Positions 1-15,539 of a DNA stretch of 64,000 nucleotides are shown here, piece after piece. Below the pieces are notes generated by a model. That model worked only from the letters and a program-made list of their open reading frames with translations, was not told where the DNA came from and made no database searches. Numbering within the stretch: the first letter of the stretch is position 1; every line of letters begins with the position of its first letter. The DNA is taken from the NCBI RefSeq assembly GCF_041146395.1, contig NC_090989.1:220256843-220320842 (forward strand), written 5' to 3'. Source of the DNA: Eulemur rufifrons (lineage: Eukaryota > Chordata > Mammalia > Primates > Lemuridae). The translations under genes were made by a program, and so were the position numbers.

Positions 1-402
1 CTGTTATGGCAATTAGTGTGTTTTTTTATTTTGTGATTGGACTCTGACTGATACAAGTACTTATCACAAAGGCCAGATGCTGCATTTGACACATAGTGTT
101 TTTACTTAATTCTCACAAGACTCTGTCAGGTCTACAGTGTGTGTGCACGTGTGTACATATATTAATATATGTAAAAATATATGCAAAATTTGTATATATA
201 TAAAAAATCCACTGTATTGGATATTATGTATCCAATATTATATATATGTGTGTGTGTGTACATATATAAAAAATACAATGTATTGGGGTTGAGGAAACTG
301 AATTTAAGCTTTTTTTCCTCTTACCCTACCCACAGTCACAAAGGAAATCAATGTCAGAACCTACATTTGAACCCGGATAGATTGACCCAAAAGCCTATCA
401 AC
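1..402. other. AT-rich unique DNA with TG/TA-rich tract
   Basis: No gene is visible. Positions 134-262 hold an imperfect purine-pyrimidine tract (tgtgtgtgcacgtgtgtaca, then tatata and tgtgtgtgtgta blocks), a decayed microsatellite. Confidence 0.6.
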
Positions 403-812
403 TAATAAATGGATAAACACATGTGGTCTGTCCATATACTATTCTATACATAGCAACAAGAAATAATGAAGTATTAATATTTATACATGCTCCAATATGG
501 TTGAATCTTGAAATTATTATGTGAAAGAAGCCAGACACAAAAAGCAACGTATTGTATGATTCCATTTATGTGACATGTCCGGAATAGGCAAGTCTATAGA
601 GACAGAAAACAGATTCGTGTTTGCCAAGGGCGTGAGAGAGTAGAAATGGGGAGTGACTGCTAACGAGTGTGGGGTTTCTTTGAGGAGTGATGAAAATCTT
701 CTAATACTAGATGATAGTGGCACAACTCTGTGAATATACCGAAAACCACTGAATTTTACACTTTTAAGGGGTGGATTTTATGGTATGTAAATTTTATATC
801 AAGAAAAAGTTC
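403..812 (+). mobile_element. Old L1M 3' end fragment
   Basis: The block matches the 3' end of ancient mammalian L1 elements: 'gaagccagacacaaaaagca', 'gtatgattccatttatgtga', 'gcaagtctatagagacagaa', 'gtttgccaagggcg', 'gggagtgactgctaacg', and the tail 'ccactgaattttacactttt'. Orientation is +. It is heavily mutated and has no open frame. Confidence 0.8.
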
Positions 813-1195
813 CAATAATTGGAATTAAAATCAAATAATGAAACATGGAGACGATTAACTCCTTAGTTTTTACTCCAGGAAAATAGGTATTTTATCTTTG
901 TTAACAATCCTAAAATCAGTTCAGAGAATGGTCTAGAGTTTTGTACACAAACCACTATTCTGCCTAGGTGTGCCTATATTTTCCCCAGAAGGCTCTCACA
1001 CAGACAGCACTGTAATTTTCCATGGCACTGCCATGCTGATGTCTGATGCCTTGTAAAGAAGAGTGGCTGTGCTCCTGGACTAAGCAAAGGGAGGAGGTGA
1101 TCCATTTCACAGCAGAGGAATGAGTGGGTAATAGCATTTAAAACATGCTCAATTGCACTAAGAGTATGTAAATTACTGTAAACATAGAATATCAC
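813..1195. other. No recognised feature
   Basis: AT-rich sequence between two L1 fragments. No conserved coding frame, RNA gene or repeat family was recognised. Confidence 0.5.
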
Positions 1196-1535
1196 CTCAC
1201 ACCTTCAGACTGGCAAACTTGAGAGCAGTAACAAGGGAGGAAGAGAACTCTCATACATCACTGGTGGAAGTTTAAACAGTTATAGCCTTTTAAGAAAGCT
1301 TTCTGGCACAATGGGTTAAAATTAATAATCCATATATCCTAGGTAATTCCACACCTAGTATTCTATCCCATAAAAATTAAAGTTTCAGTGCATAAAGATA
1401 TAGTGACAAGGATATATTGGTCAATTTTGAAACAAAGTGAATGTCTATTAATTGAGGAATAATTTAATATATTGTGATAATTTAGTACATTGTTTCTTGG
1501 GCATTAAAAGAAATGAAATATATATATTTCACCTA
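1196..1535 (+). mobile_element. Decayed L1 ORF2 3' fragment
   Basis: It resembles the C-terminal end of L1 ORF2 DNA ('atcacctcacacc', 'catacatcactggtggaag', 'ttccacacctagtattctat', 'gcataaagatatagtgaca') in + orientation, with many indels and stops. Confidence 0.6.
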
Positions 1536-1551
1536 CCCATACCATGTTCAA

Positions 1552-6532
<4,981 letters not shown>

Positions 6533-6534
6533 CA

Positions 6535-8055
6535 TTAAAGATTGTCCTTTTTTATATTTTATACTTCTATGAGTAGTTTCAGCATGTGAAAAATGAGAGA
6601 TGTGTTTTATAATAAAAAAAATTACTACCATTCTCTATCTATGATGTTAAAACAGTGTGATACGTATGAGGTTTTAATTTTATTCATTTATAAAATTCAT
6701 TATACATCTTTAATTAAGAACCTATTATTCCCCAAACATTTTGCCAGGTGCTATAAAAAAACAACTGTGAGCAAAATATCACGTCTATTTCCCTAGATCT
6801 TAGATTCCGTTGGAGTAACGGTCATATAAACAGAGAAACGTGATAAATGTGAAGTGGCCACAATAAAAGCAAACAAAAACTTTTGTCTCATTTATACCTT
6901 CTCACTTTTTCAATTCCCCTTAATATAATCAACTGCAATGATGTATTTAAATGTTATGATGTGTTTATATGCCTTTAATTATATAATTAAAGAATTATCT
7001 AAATATTATATTTTAAAACATATGAATATTATACTTACACATTATATTGGATAGTACAATTATAAATGCATAATTGCATTTTATATATTGGAAAAGCTTT
7101 TAGAAAAGTGCTTTGTGGATTCTTCTCCTCTCTCTTCATTCTTCTTTTATTTCCCCCTTTCCTCAGTGTCAGAGTTATGGTGTCAAAGCAAGTGAGGTAT
7201 TAAAAAAGTTTTTTAATAGGAATAACAACAATAACAAAAAAGGAAAGGAAAGAAAGTCAGAAACACAACATTAACAAAATGCATATTTAACCAAGTCTGG
7301 GAGATCAAGCCAGACGGCACTTGGTAAATACTCTTTGGAGACAGTAATGCTCAAAGGCTGTGTTTGCTGTTGTGCTTGACGTTTGCTTTGCCTGTGATCT
7401 AAGACACCAGATGACCAGTAATCTCACTTGCCCTTTCTTTTCCTGCTCTCTGTGGGCTTTGCACACACCTCCTTCCCCTGCAACCTTGCCTGCCCCTGGC
7501 CATCGCCCAGCTCACTGTTCTTCCATAGATGTCTGGGATGGTTAGGATTCAGCAGGTCACACCTTAGCCTGTCAGGACCTGGCGGCGCCTCCTGTGCCCA
7601 GCATTAGTCCATCGCTTCATTTCACCTCCAAAGAGCCCAGCGACAAGTCTGCCTTATTAGACACAGAGCTCAGTGAGCCCAAGGCAGCCAGCAGTTTCCC
7701 GTTTGGTTTCCTGTCACATCTCCTTATGTTTTGGCAGCCTGAGACATCCACAGTCCTTATTAACCTCCGCGAGGGCCAGGCCAAGGAGGGGGAATGGCTG
7801 GGGTAGATGACTTCCTGCAAGGGCTGTGAGATTTAGTCTGCTCAAGGTCAGCATTTGTAAACCGCGTATCTTTGGGCCCAAATTCACGATAATGTTTTTA
7901 AGTTTTAGTTTAATTCAAAACCCCAATTTTTTACTAAAGCTATGCAAGTGAAGGGAAACCGTACATGGCCCTTAAGTTTAAAAGTTTTAATTTAACTTAT
8001 AATATATCATTAGTTTTGACATTCACAACAACCCTGCAAGATAGACAGGTAAATA
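6535..8055. other. Unique AT-rich DNA, no gene seen
   Basis: No repeat family or coding exon was recognised. The part at about 7360-7830 is clearly richer in G and C than its surroundings and holds short open frames on both strands, but none shows a recognisable motif. A 40-base MIR-like scrap ('ttcacaacaaccctgcaaga') lies near 8020-8055. Confidence 0.5.
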
Positions 8056-8059
8056 TTTT

Positions 8060-8395
8060 TCCATTCCATTGAATTCCATTCTTTTAACAAACTTTTTTGA
8101 GAATCTATTCTATATCTAGCACTGCACTAGGAGCAGAGCTACAAAGACTAATACATATTGTTCTTACTCTCTGTGGACTTCCGGTTTTATGGGAGAACCA
8201 CAGAATTAGGCAAATACTGTCTGTACACAGTAAATGCAATGACAGAGATAAGCAACGAGCCCAGTAAGCTGGGATAAGAGGGAACATGTAGGGATGGATG
8301 CTCAGAGGAGGTGATGCCTGAGCTGAAACCTGGACAATTAAGATTTTGCCAGGAAAACAAAAGACAAAAGACCCTGACATATTTTGCCCCCATTT
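8060..8395 (-). mobile_element. L2 LINE 3' region fragment
   Basis: On the + strand this reads as reversed L2: 'ctagcactgcactaggagca', then 'gacagagataagcaacg', then 'gaggaggtgatgcctgagct'. These match the complement of the L2 3' end ('gtgccaggcactgtgctagg' and 'gaggtgacacctgagctg' as I recall them). It is diverged and has no coding capacity. Confidence 0.7.
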
Positions 8396-8404
8396 AGCAC
8401 TTCC

Positions 8405-10060
8405 ATATGCCCTGTCAGATTCTCATTCTTGAAACTCTCAAAGTCATCCATAAGGGTTGGAATCAACTTCTTCTAAACTCCTGTTACTGTGATATTTTGA
8501 CCTCCTTCCATGAATCACAAATGTTCTTAATGGCATCTAGAATGGTGAATCCTTTCCAGAAGTTTTTCAATTTCCTTTCCCAGATTCATCAGAGGAATCT
8601 ATTGCAGCTACAACTTTGTGAAATGTATTTCTTAAATAATAAGACATGAGAGTTGAAATTACTCCTTGATTCATGGGCTGCAGAGTTTATGTTGTGTTAG
8701 CAGGCATAAAGACAGCACTAATCTTGCACTTCTCCATCAGAGCTCTTGGATGACCAGGTATATTGTCAATGAGCAATAATATTTTGAAAGGAATATTTTT
8801 TCTGAGCAGTAGATCTCGACAGTGGCTATAAGTGTAAAATATTCAGTAAGCCATACTGTAAACAAATGTGCTGTCATACAGGTTTTGTTGTTCCATTTTT
8901 AGAACACAGGGAGAGTAGATTTGGCATAATTCTTAAGAGCCCTGGTATTTTTGGAATAATAAATGAACATTGGCTTCAACTTAAAGTCACCAGCTGGTGA
9001 CCCCTAACAAGAGAGTCAGTCTTTACTTTGAAGCTTTGAAGCCAGACATTGACTTATCCTCTGTAGCTATGAAAGTCCATGATGGCATCTTTTTCCAACA
9101 GGAAGCAGTTTTATCTACATTGAAAATATGTTATTTAGTGTAGTGACATTCATCAATGATCTTAGCTAGATTTTCTGGATAACTTGTTGCAGCTTCTACA
9201 TCAGCACTTCCTCCTTCAACTTGCACTTGTGAGTTTTGGAGATGGATTCTTTCTTTAAACCTTGTGAACCAACCTCTACTAGGTTCCAACTTTTCTTCGG
9301 CAGCCTTCTTAGAATAGAACAGAAGAGAGTTAGGACCTTGCTCTGGATTCAGCTTTGGCTGAAGGGAAGGTTTGTAGCTGGTTTGATCTTCTACTCAGAC
9401 CAATAAAACTTTCTCCATATCAGCAATAAGGCTGTTTTGCTTTCTTATACTTAAGGTGTTCACTGGAGCAGCACTTTCAATTTCCTTCAAGAACTTTTCC
9501 TTTGCATTCACAACTTGGCAAACCCACATAGGCCTAGCTTTCGGCCTGTCTTGGCTTTTGACATGCCATCCTCACTAACCTTAATCATATCTAGTTTTTG
9601 ATTTAAAGCAAGAGACATCTGATTCTTCCTTTCCCTTGAACACTTAGAGACCATTGTAGGGTTACTAATTGGCCTAATTTCAATTGTTAAGTCTTAGGGA
9701 ATAGGGAGGCTTGAGGAGAGGGAGGCAGATGAAAGAAGAGCCAGTCAGTAGAGCAGTCAGAAAACACACAACATTCATTAAATTTGCCATCTTATATGAT
9801 CTTATGTGGGCACAATTTGTGGTGCTTAAAAACAATTACAATAGTAACATCAAGCATCACTGATCACAGATCACCATAACAAATAAAGTATTAATGAAAC
9901 ATTTAAAGCGTTGCACAAATTACCAAAGTGTGACACAGATACATGAAGTGAAAATGTGCTGTTGTAAATGTGGTGTCTATAGACTTGCTGAATGTCAGAT
10001 TGCCACAAACTTTCAATTTGTAAAAAATGCTGTATCTGAGAAGCACAATAAAGAGGAATG
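8405..10060 (-). mobile_element. Tigger1 (pogo/Tc1-mariner) DNA transposon, 3'-truncated
   Basis: The minus strand begins at about 10060 with the Tigger1 terminal region ('tttattgtgcttctcagata', 'gtttgtggcaatctgaca'), then the characteristic leader ('tggtgatctgtgatcagtga', 'gatcatataagatggcaaat'). The transposase-derived region follows from 9654. The copy stops near 8405, so the far part of the transposase gene and the other terminal repeat are missing. Tigger1 moved by cut and paste with a DDE transposase related to pogo; mammalian copies are fossils dating to early primate or placental history. Confidence 0.9.
8409..9654 (-). pseudogene. Dead Tigger1 transposase gene, C-terminus missing
   Basis: Reading minus from an ATG at 9654, the frame starts M-V-S-K-C-S-R-E-R-K, close to the start of the Tigger1 transposase (relative of human TIGD1), with the N-terminal DNA-binding helix-turn-helix region. 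Later stretches still match the family, for example 'gttggttcacaaggtttaaa', 'attttcaatgtagataaaac' (the NVDE-like catalytic segment, here with Asp-Lys) and 'ctcattgacaatatacctgg' (second catalytic segment, LIDN). In-frame stops and indels occur throughout, and some 100 or more C-terminal residues are absent. It is not a functional gene. Confidence 0.85.
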
Positions 10061-11425
10061 ATAGAAATAGAACTATGTCTGTATATGGGGAATAAATTAA
10101 CTATATTCTACATGCTAGCGTGTATTATTAGTGGTTAAAATATTTTACTTGGGAATCTACTCCCCAGGGTGGTTAGAGCATTTGAAAGACTCTAATCAAT
10201 ATTCCATAACTTAAAAGTAGTTATTCTGACTAAAATGACTGCACATATCAATGACTTCTAATATCACTGCCTCCACCTGCAGTAGAACAGAAGAGCTGTT
10301 TGAAATACATTTTCCCATCACAAAGGTGGTAGGAGAACCTGATGAGCCAGTGCCCTAACCTCCTTCAAGGCTCTGCCCTAATGCTAGGACATCTGCTCCT
10401 GCCCATGGCCCGTGGGCATCATAAAGGACTCTCTTTATCATGACTAGTTGACTGGCTGATCCTTCCTCGAGGCTACTGTCCGGGCTATTCCAGCCTCCAG
10501 AGAACATTTTGTGCAAGGTACTGGTCAGCGTCTGAAGGATAGACAGCTGCAATTTCACCTAGTTTAAAGAACAAGTTGTTATATTTTTGTACCTACTTGG
10601 TAATAGATCTGTGTAGGCTGGTTTGTATCTGAAACTTACTTTCATGTAACATCCCACTTGGTGTGTTGGAGAGGGAACCTAGAATTTACAGCTACCTCTA
10701 GGGTGAGGAGACTGGGAGAGAAGGGTGAGTACCAGAACATCAACCAAAAGAGCCTAATGATTGTGAATGGACGTATCGCCTAAAGACACTTCACTAAAAT
10801 TGTCTTTTTAGTAGTATTTGAAATATCAATCCAAATTTTCCTTATAAATGTGCCAAACATCTATGAACTGCAGATGTTGAAGAGATTATGACTTAGTATG
10901 CCATTCATGAGTTGCTATTTGAAAGACTTCAAAGAATGTATTTCTTGAAAGCATTGCTTTCTTTGAGGAACTAATGGGATTCCAAATTTTTTAATCATGT
11001 GGGTCATGTACCCTACTTTATCTCCCTTTTCACTTTGGCTTTCAGGAATCCAGCATTAAGTTTGATGTTCAATTATATGTTTTCTGGACTGATCCAAACA
11101 GCTTTCATATTAGTTTTCTTCCTTTATGTGGTTTTATTTTTTTAATTTTTGTAAAGTTGTTCTATATTTTGTTGTTATAATAAATTTGGATTTTATATTT
11201 TGGTACATCAAATCCTTTATGTAACCACAGGATTAGAAATACAAACATACACTTACAAATAAACTAATCATATAGTATGAATTTCAAACAAGAAGAATTT
11301 TGCAACACTGAAGATTACCTTTTCTCTACCAGCTTATTTTCATAGTAAATAGTTAAGAATTCAGAGAAAGTAGTGAACATTAGAAGCAACAGTTAAAAGT
11401 TGAGAGCTCATTGTAAAGGTAACAA
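10061..11425. other. No recognised gene or repeat
   Basis: Mostly AT-rich single-copy sequence. The part 10330-10560 is more GC-balanced but shows no coding motif. No RNA gene or tandem array was seen. Confidence 0.45.
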
Positions 11426-11429
11426 CTTT

Positions 11430-11760
11430 TTAAAAAATTTTTATCTTTAATTATTATGGGCATAAAATAGTTGTATATATTTATGCGGTACATGTGATAT
11501 TTGATACAGATATGTGTAATGATCAAATCAGGGTCATTGGGGTATGCATCATCTCAAGTGTCTATCATTTCTTCGTGTTGGAAATATCCCAATTGCACTC
11601 TTTTAGTTATTTCAAAATATACAATAAATTATTGTTAACCATAGTATCGATGGGATAAAGTGGGGATGGTTAATGGATACAAAAATAGAGTTAGAATGAG
11701 TAAGATCTAGTACTCTGCAGCACAATAGGGTAGCAACTTTTAATGAGTTGTAAATTATAG
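11430..11760 (-). mobile_element. L1 3' end with 5' inversion
   Basis: 11430-11640 is a reversed L1 3' end ('ttaattattatgggcataaa', 'atcaaatcagggtcattggg', 'tcccaattgcactctttt'). From about 11645 the adjoining upstream L1 segment is in the + sense ('ggatggttaatggatacaaa', 'aatgagtaagatctagtact', 'cagcacaatagggta'). The two pieces are neighbouring parts of the same L1 3' region joined head to head, the structure left by twin priming. Confidence 0.75.
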
Positions 11761-11764
11761 GAAA

Positions 11765-13990
11765 ATAGGAAGGGTAACACTTTTAATAAGGAATTTCATT
11801 AATGCACATTTATAATTAATAAATAATATCCTTGAACAATAAAATTAGAATAAAAGTTCTCATTATATGTCTTTTACATACCATCTTTAATAACATGTTG
11901 TAATACTTCAGTTTTTCTAAATTTTCTGTACTTTAAAAAAACGTGTTGAGCATAGATTTTTAAATCAATAAAAATCGGTAGGTTTTAATGAATATGTTCA
12001 AAAATATATTTAATGACAATTGGCCACAGATTTATTTACTTTTATTCCACTCCCACTCTTTTATCTCCAAGCTAATGCTAAATACAGAATCAAATGCAAG
12101 ACAAGTTTTAATGCCATTATGAAACTTGGGCTGCTCTCTTTTAGGTGCTGAAATTATAGAAAGGTGCTGTTCCTTATAGAAAGTCAGGAACATTCATTCA
12201 AATGGGCCAAAGCCATCAATTGGTTAGCCCTGCTTTTTCCATCGAGCAAACAATGGCCCAATTTATCCTTTTAACATTTATTTTCTTTGTACCCAATATA
12301 TTTGACGTTTAAATTTAGGATTAATTTCTTAATCTCCATGTTGTAGTACTTAGCATCTCTCTCATTAGACTAATTTGAGTTAATTAGAATCTGCAGTTAG
12401 TTCTCAACCTGTATTATAGTAGAACAATTGAAAAGAGAGGCACAGACACAATTATGCCATTTTATTGTCTGGAGGAGACAGAGAGCCAGTGGGGCTTCCC
12501 TTATTAAGTTAACACCTACCTGACTTCAAAATGCTCCAGAGATACAAATGGCAATGGGAGCCAATGGGGACTGCAAGTTCCAGCCCTCTTTCCTTGGCCT
12601 CCTTACAATCTGATTAATTCAAAGGTGATGGAAGAAGAGAAATGTTCTACATGTCAAAATGACAAAGTCTGTTACATGACTTACAGAATGAGTAGCATGT
12701 GCGATAGTTGTGAATGAATTTAAGTTTTTACATTTAAAATAAATTCCCTTTTTGTCATGCTTTTAAAAAAAAATTTCCATTCAAATCAATGTGGCTGAAG
12801 TGTGCACCTGAATAATCTCTTTTGAAGACCACAATGGTGTGATAAGAGAATGAAATTATTAAATAAATGTAAAACCTTGTGCATCCATTATATTAAAATG
12901 ACCAATCTGATAGTCTTAGTATGGTTTGTTACCCTAAAAGGAAACATTGATTTTGACTGTATGTTTGGAAAGCTAACATTTGTTATAAAGGTAACATTGC
13001 ATTGTTAAAAATTTATTATTTAGGCCTGGTCTGAATTTCAGTGCACAAGTATACTACCTGTAAAAACATCAAAAGAGGAATAATACTTGATACAATATTA
13101 TGCCATTAATATAAATGCCATTTATGATATTCAAGTGAACTTTAAGTTTCCAATTTAATGGTTTAAAATTAGTAACTGTTAAGAATATAATCAATATGAA
13201 TGAGTCTTTAATGTCTATCAAATAGAGGTTTTTTTAAACACATAGGTACCAACAATACTCATTGTATATGAAAAATGATCTTAAAATGCATTCCTTAAAA
13301 ATAAATTCTAATTGAAAATCACTGGGAGCCATTAGAACATGAATAAATGTAAAACAAATGAAAACCAGATTTTAAGGTACCAAGATCAGGTGGTAGGAAA
13401 CAAAATAAATGTCAGCTACTTAAGAAATCTACATTGAATAAGAAACTACTAATACTCTTCCAAAAGGGATATTAAGGAATTATCTTAAAGATATTCTCCT
13501 CAGAGCCCTCTAGATTCACAACAGCACTAGCTAAGTTGTTTTCCCTTATCTTTAAATAAAATGTATAGCATGAATATATTGTTCATTATTAACCAAAAAT
13601 AGCTATTAATTGACTATAATACAAAGTTGCTTCTCAAAGATAATTGTCACTTCCAGGAACATTTTTAAGGGAGATTTTTTTTTTTCATAGTCTCACTTAG
13701 ACAAGTTAAATGGAAGTAATAATTATAAAAAGTAGATTTGGGGAGACACTACATTACATTAATTTCTTGGCTTCTTTAAGACATAAATTAAATAATAAAA
13801 CAAGATTAATTGTGTTTTATTGGAAACCAAAATTCAGTGAAGCACATGGCTGGGTCCATTCTTAGCTTATAAATGTTATGTTCATTTTTAGTTACTAGGT
13901 TGACAACTATGGGACTGTTTCACAAGTCATAGGAATTATACTTTTATTTGCAAGGGCAAATGTGATAATTCTGCTTCTATAGCAATCCAA
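11765..13990. other. AT-rich unique DNA; one member of a repeated pair at 11977-12034
   Basis: No gene was seen. A 58-base segment starting 'ggtaggttttaatgaatatg' has a diverged copy at 14654-14712. The part 12420-12650 is GC-balanced without an obvious coding frame. The remainder is low-GC single-copy sequence. Confidence 0.45.
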
Positions 13991-13994
13991 AAAG

Positions 13995-14070
13995 GAAACT
14001 AAATACCAGTTTCTTGGCTGTAAAATGAGGACAATACCTGCTTTACTTATCACCTCGTATTATTGTGAGA
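13995..14070 (+). mobile_element. Possible MIR core fragment
   Basis: 'ttcttggctgtaaaatgagg' then 'acaatacctgctttactta' resembles the MIR core (consensus 'tcctcatctgtaaaatgggg'). It is short and diverged. Confidence 0.45.
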
Positions 14071-14071
14071 A

Positions 14072-14182
14072 TGCTGATAAAATTCTTGGCAAAGTTCAGA
14101 GAATAATAAAATGCTTGGCAAAGTTCGGAAAATAATAAAATGCTTGGCAAAGTTTGGAGAATAATAAAATCCTTGGCAAATG
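14072..14182 (+). repeat. 29-bp minisatellite, about 3.7 copies
   Basis: Units of the form 'gagaataataaaatgcttgg' followed by 'caaagttcg' repeat with a 29-base period from 14072 to about 14182 with a few substitutions (attctt, atgctt, atgctt, atcctt at the variable position). It directly follows a MIR-like core; the repeated unit resembles a MIR tail ('aaatgcttggca'), so it probably expanded from one. Confidence 0.85.
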
Positions 14183-14759
14183 TAAATTGACACCAAAATT
14201 TTCACAGCATATCACTTAGAGTAATGCCCTCTACCTGTATGATTTCAGCAGAAAACAATATTCTGAGAACTTGTTTATAATATCGCATGTTGCAATATTC
14301 TATGTTGATGAAAACATGCAGAGTTTACTAGCCTATATTCTGTCTTTTTGTCACTGAGAGAAAGAAGCCCCTTACTCCACAAATGATGGGCTCTTGCCAG
14401 GGCCAAGGCTTGCTGAGTACAGCACAAGCTGTGTCTCTTAGTAAGGAGCCTTTGTGTAATAAACAACCTTTACAACTGTACATTGTGGCCTTGCAAAGAT
14501 GTTTGGATATTATATAGTCAGGTTTTCACTAAAAATATTAACTGAATATGAATTCTGAACACTTTACTAACAATTAAAATGGTCTCACAAGTAAGGAGAA
14601 ACCTATGCCTTACGTGGTTAGATTAGTTGTGGCTATACAAAATCCTGATTTCTGGTAGGTTTTAATGAATGTGCTCAAAAATACATATAATAATATTTGG
14701 CCACTGATAGTATAAATTGCTGACATTGAAGGGTGTTAATTGCTATTTACTATGTAGAT

Positions 14760-15538
14760 CAGTGTCATACAATTGAAAATACAATGCAAGGCTGGACGTA
14801 GCGGCTCATGCCTGTAATCCTACCACTTTGAGAGGCCGAGGTGGGAGGATCACTTGAGGCCAGTTCAAGACTAGCCTGAGGAACATAGCAAGACCCAATC
14901 TTTACAAAAAAAAAAAAGACAAATTAGCCATCGATGGTGGCATGTCCCTGTAGTCTCAGCTATTCAGGAGGCTGAGGCAGGAGAATCACTTGAGCCCAGG
15001 AGTTTGAGATTGCAGTAAGCTACAATGATGCCACTGCATGCTAGCCTGGGCAACACAGTGAGACCTTGTTTTAAGGGAAAAAAAAAGAAAAGAAAAGAAA
15101 AGAAAAGAAGAAAGAAAATACAATGCAAAGTCATGTATGTAATTTTAAATTTTCTAGCAGCCATTTAAAAAAAAAACAATACAGGTGAATTTATTTATAA
15201 ATGTCAGTAACATATTTTATTTAATCCCACATATCCAAAATATTATTAATCCAACATATAAACATTAGAAAAAGAGAGTATTTTTCCTTTTGTTTTTCAT
15301 TATAAAATTTTAGAAATCCAGTGTATATCTTACATGTAAAGCAAATCTCAATCCAAAGACTAAATTTTATTAGAAATACTTCATCTGTATTTAGATTTCA
15401 TAAAACTTACAGTTGAGAAAGTTGTTCCAGGTATTTTTAACATTTTTTAAAAGTGAAATTAAAAAATCAATTCTTCAGTCATACTTTCCATATTTCATGT
15501 GTTCAGTAGCCGCTCTATTGAACAGCAGGATTAGATTA
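14760..15538 (+). mobile_element. hAT-type non-autonomous element (MER33-like), split by an Alu
   Basis: 14760-14789 and 15114-15538 form one element once the Alu and its duplicated target are allowed for: 'agtgtcatacaattgaaaat' at the start, 'gtatgtaattttaaattttc' and 'tagcagccattt', 'catattttatttaatcccac', 'gaaatccagtgtatatctta', and the end 'ttcagtagccgctctattga' plus 'acagca'. Inverted ends (agtgtcatacaattga and tctattgaacagca) are what remains of its terminal repeats. It never coded for a transposase. The family name is from memory. Confidence 0.7.
14790..15113 (+). mobile_element. Older AluJ-like SINE
   Basis: A dimeric Alu on the + strand ('ggctggacgtagcggctcat' start, 'gaggctgaggcaggagaatc', 'gatgccactgcatgctagcc') ending in a (GAAAA)n tail. 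It lacks the lemur-specific right-arm change and linker seen in the other five copies and is more mutated, so it belongs to an older Alu layer. Direct repeats gaaaatacaatgcaa flank it at 14775-14789 and 15114-15128. Confidence 0.93.
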
Positions 15539-15539
15539 T

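Noticed and set aside
14072..14182. CRISPR-like array
   Set aside because: The 29-base units are directly adjacent without spacers, in a primate genome; it is a minisatellite.
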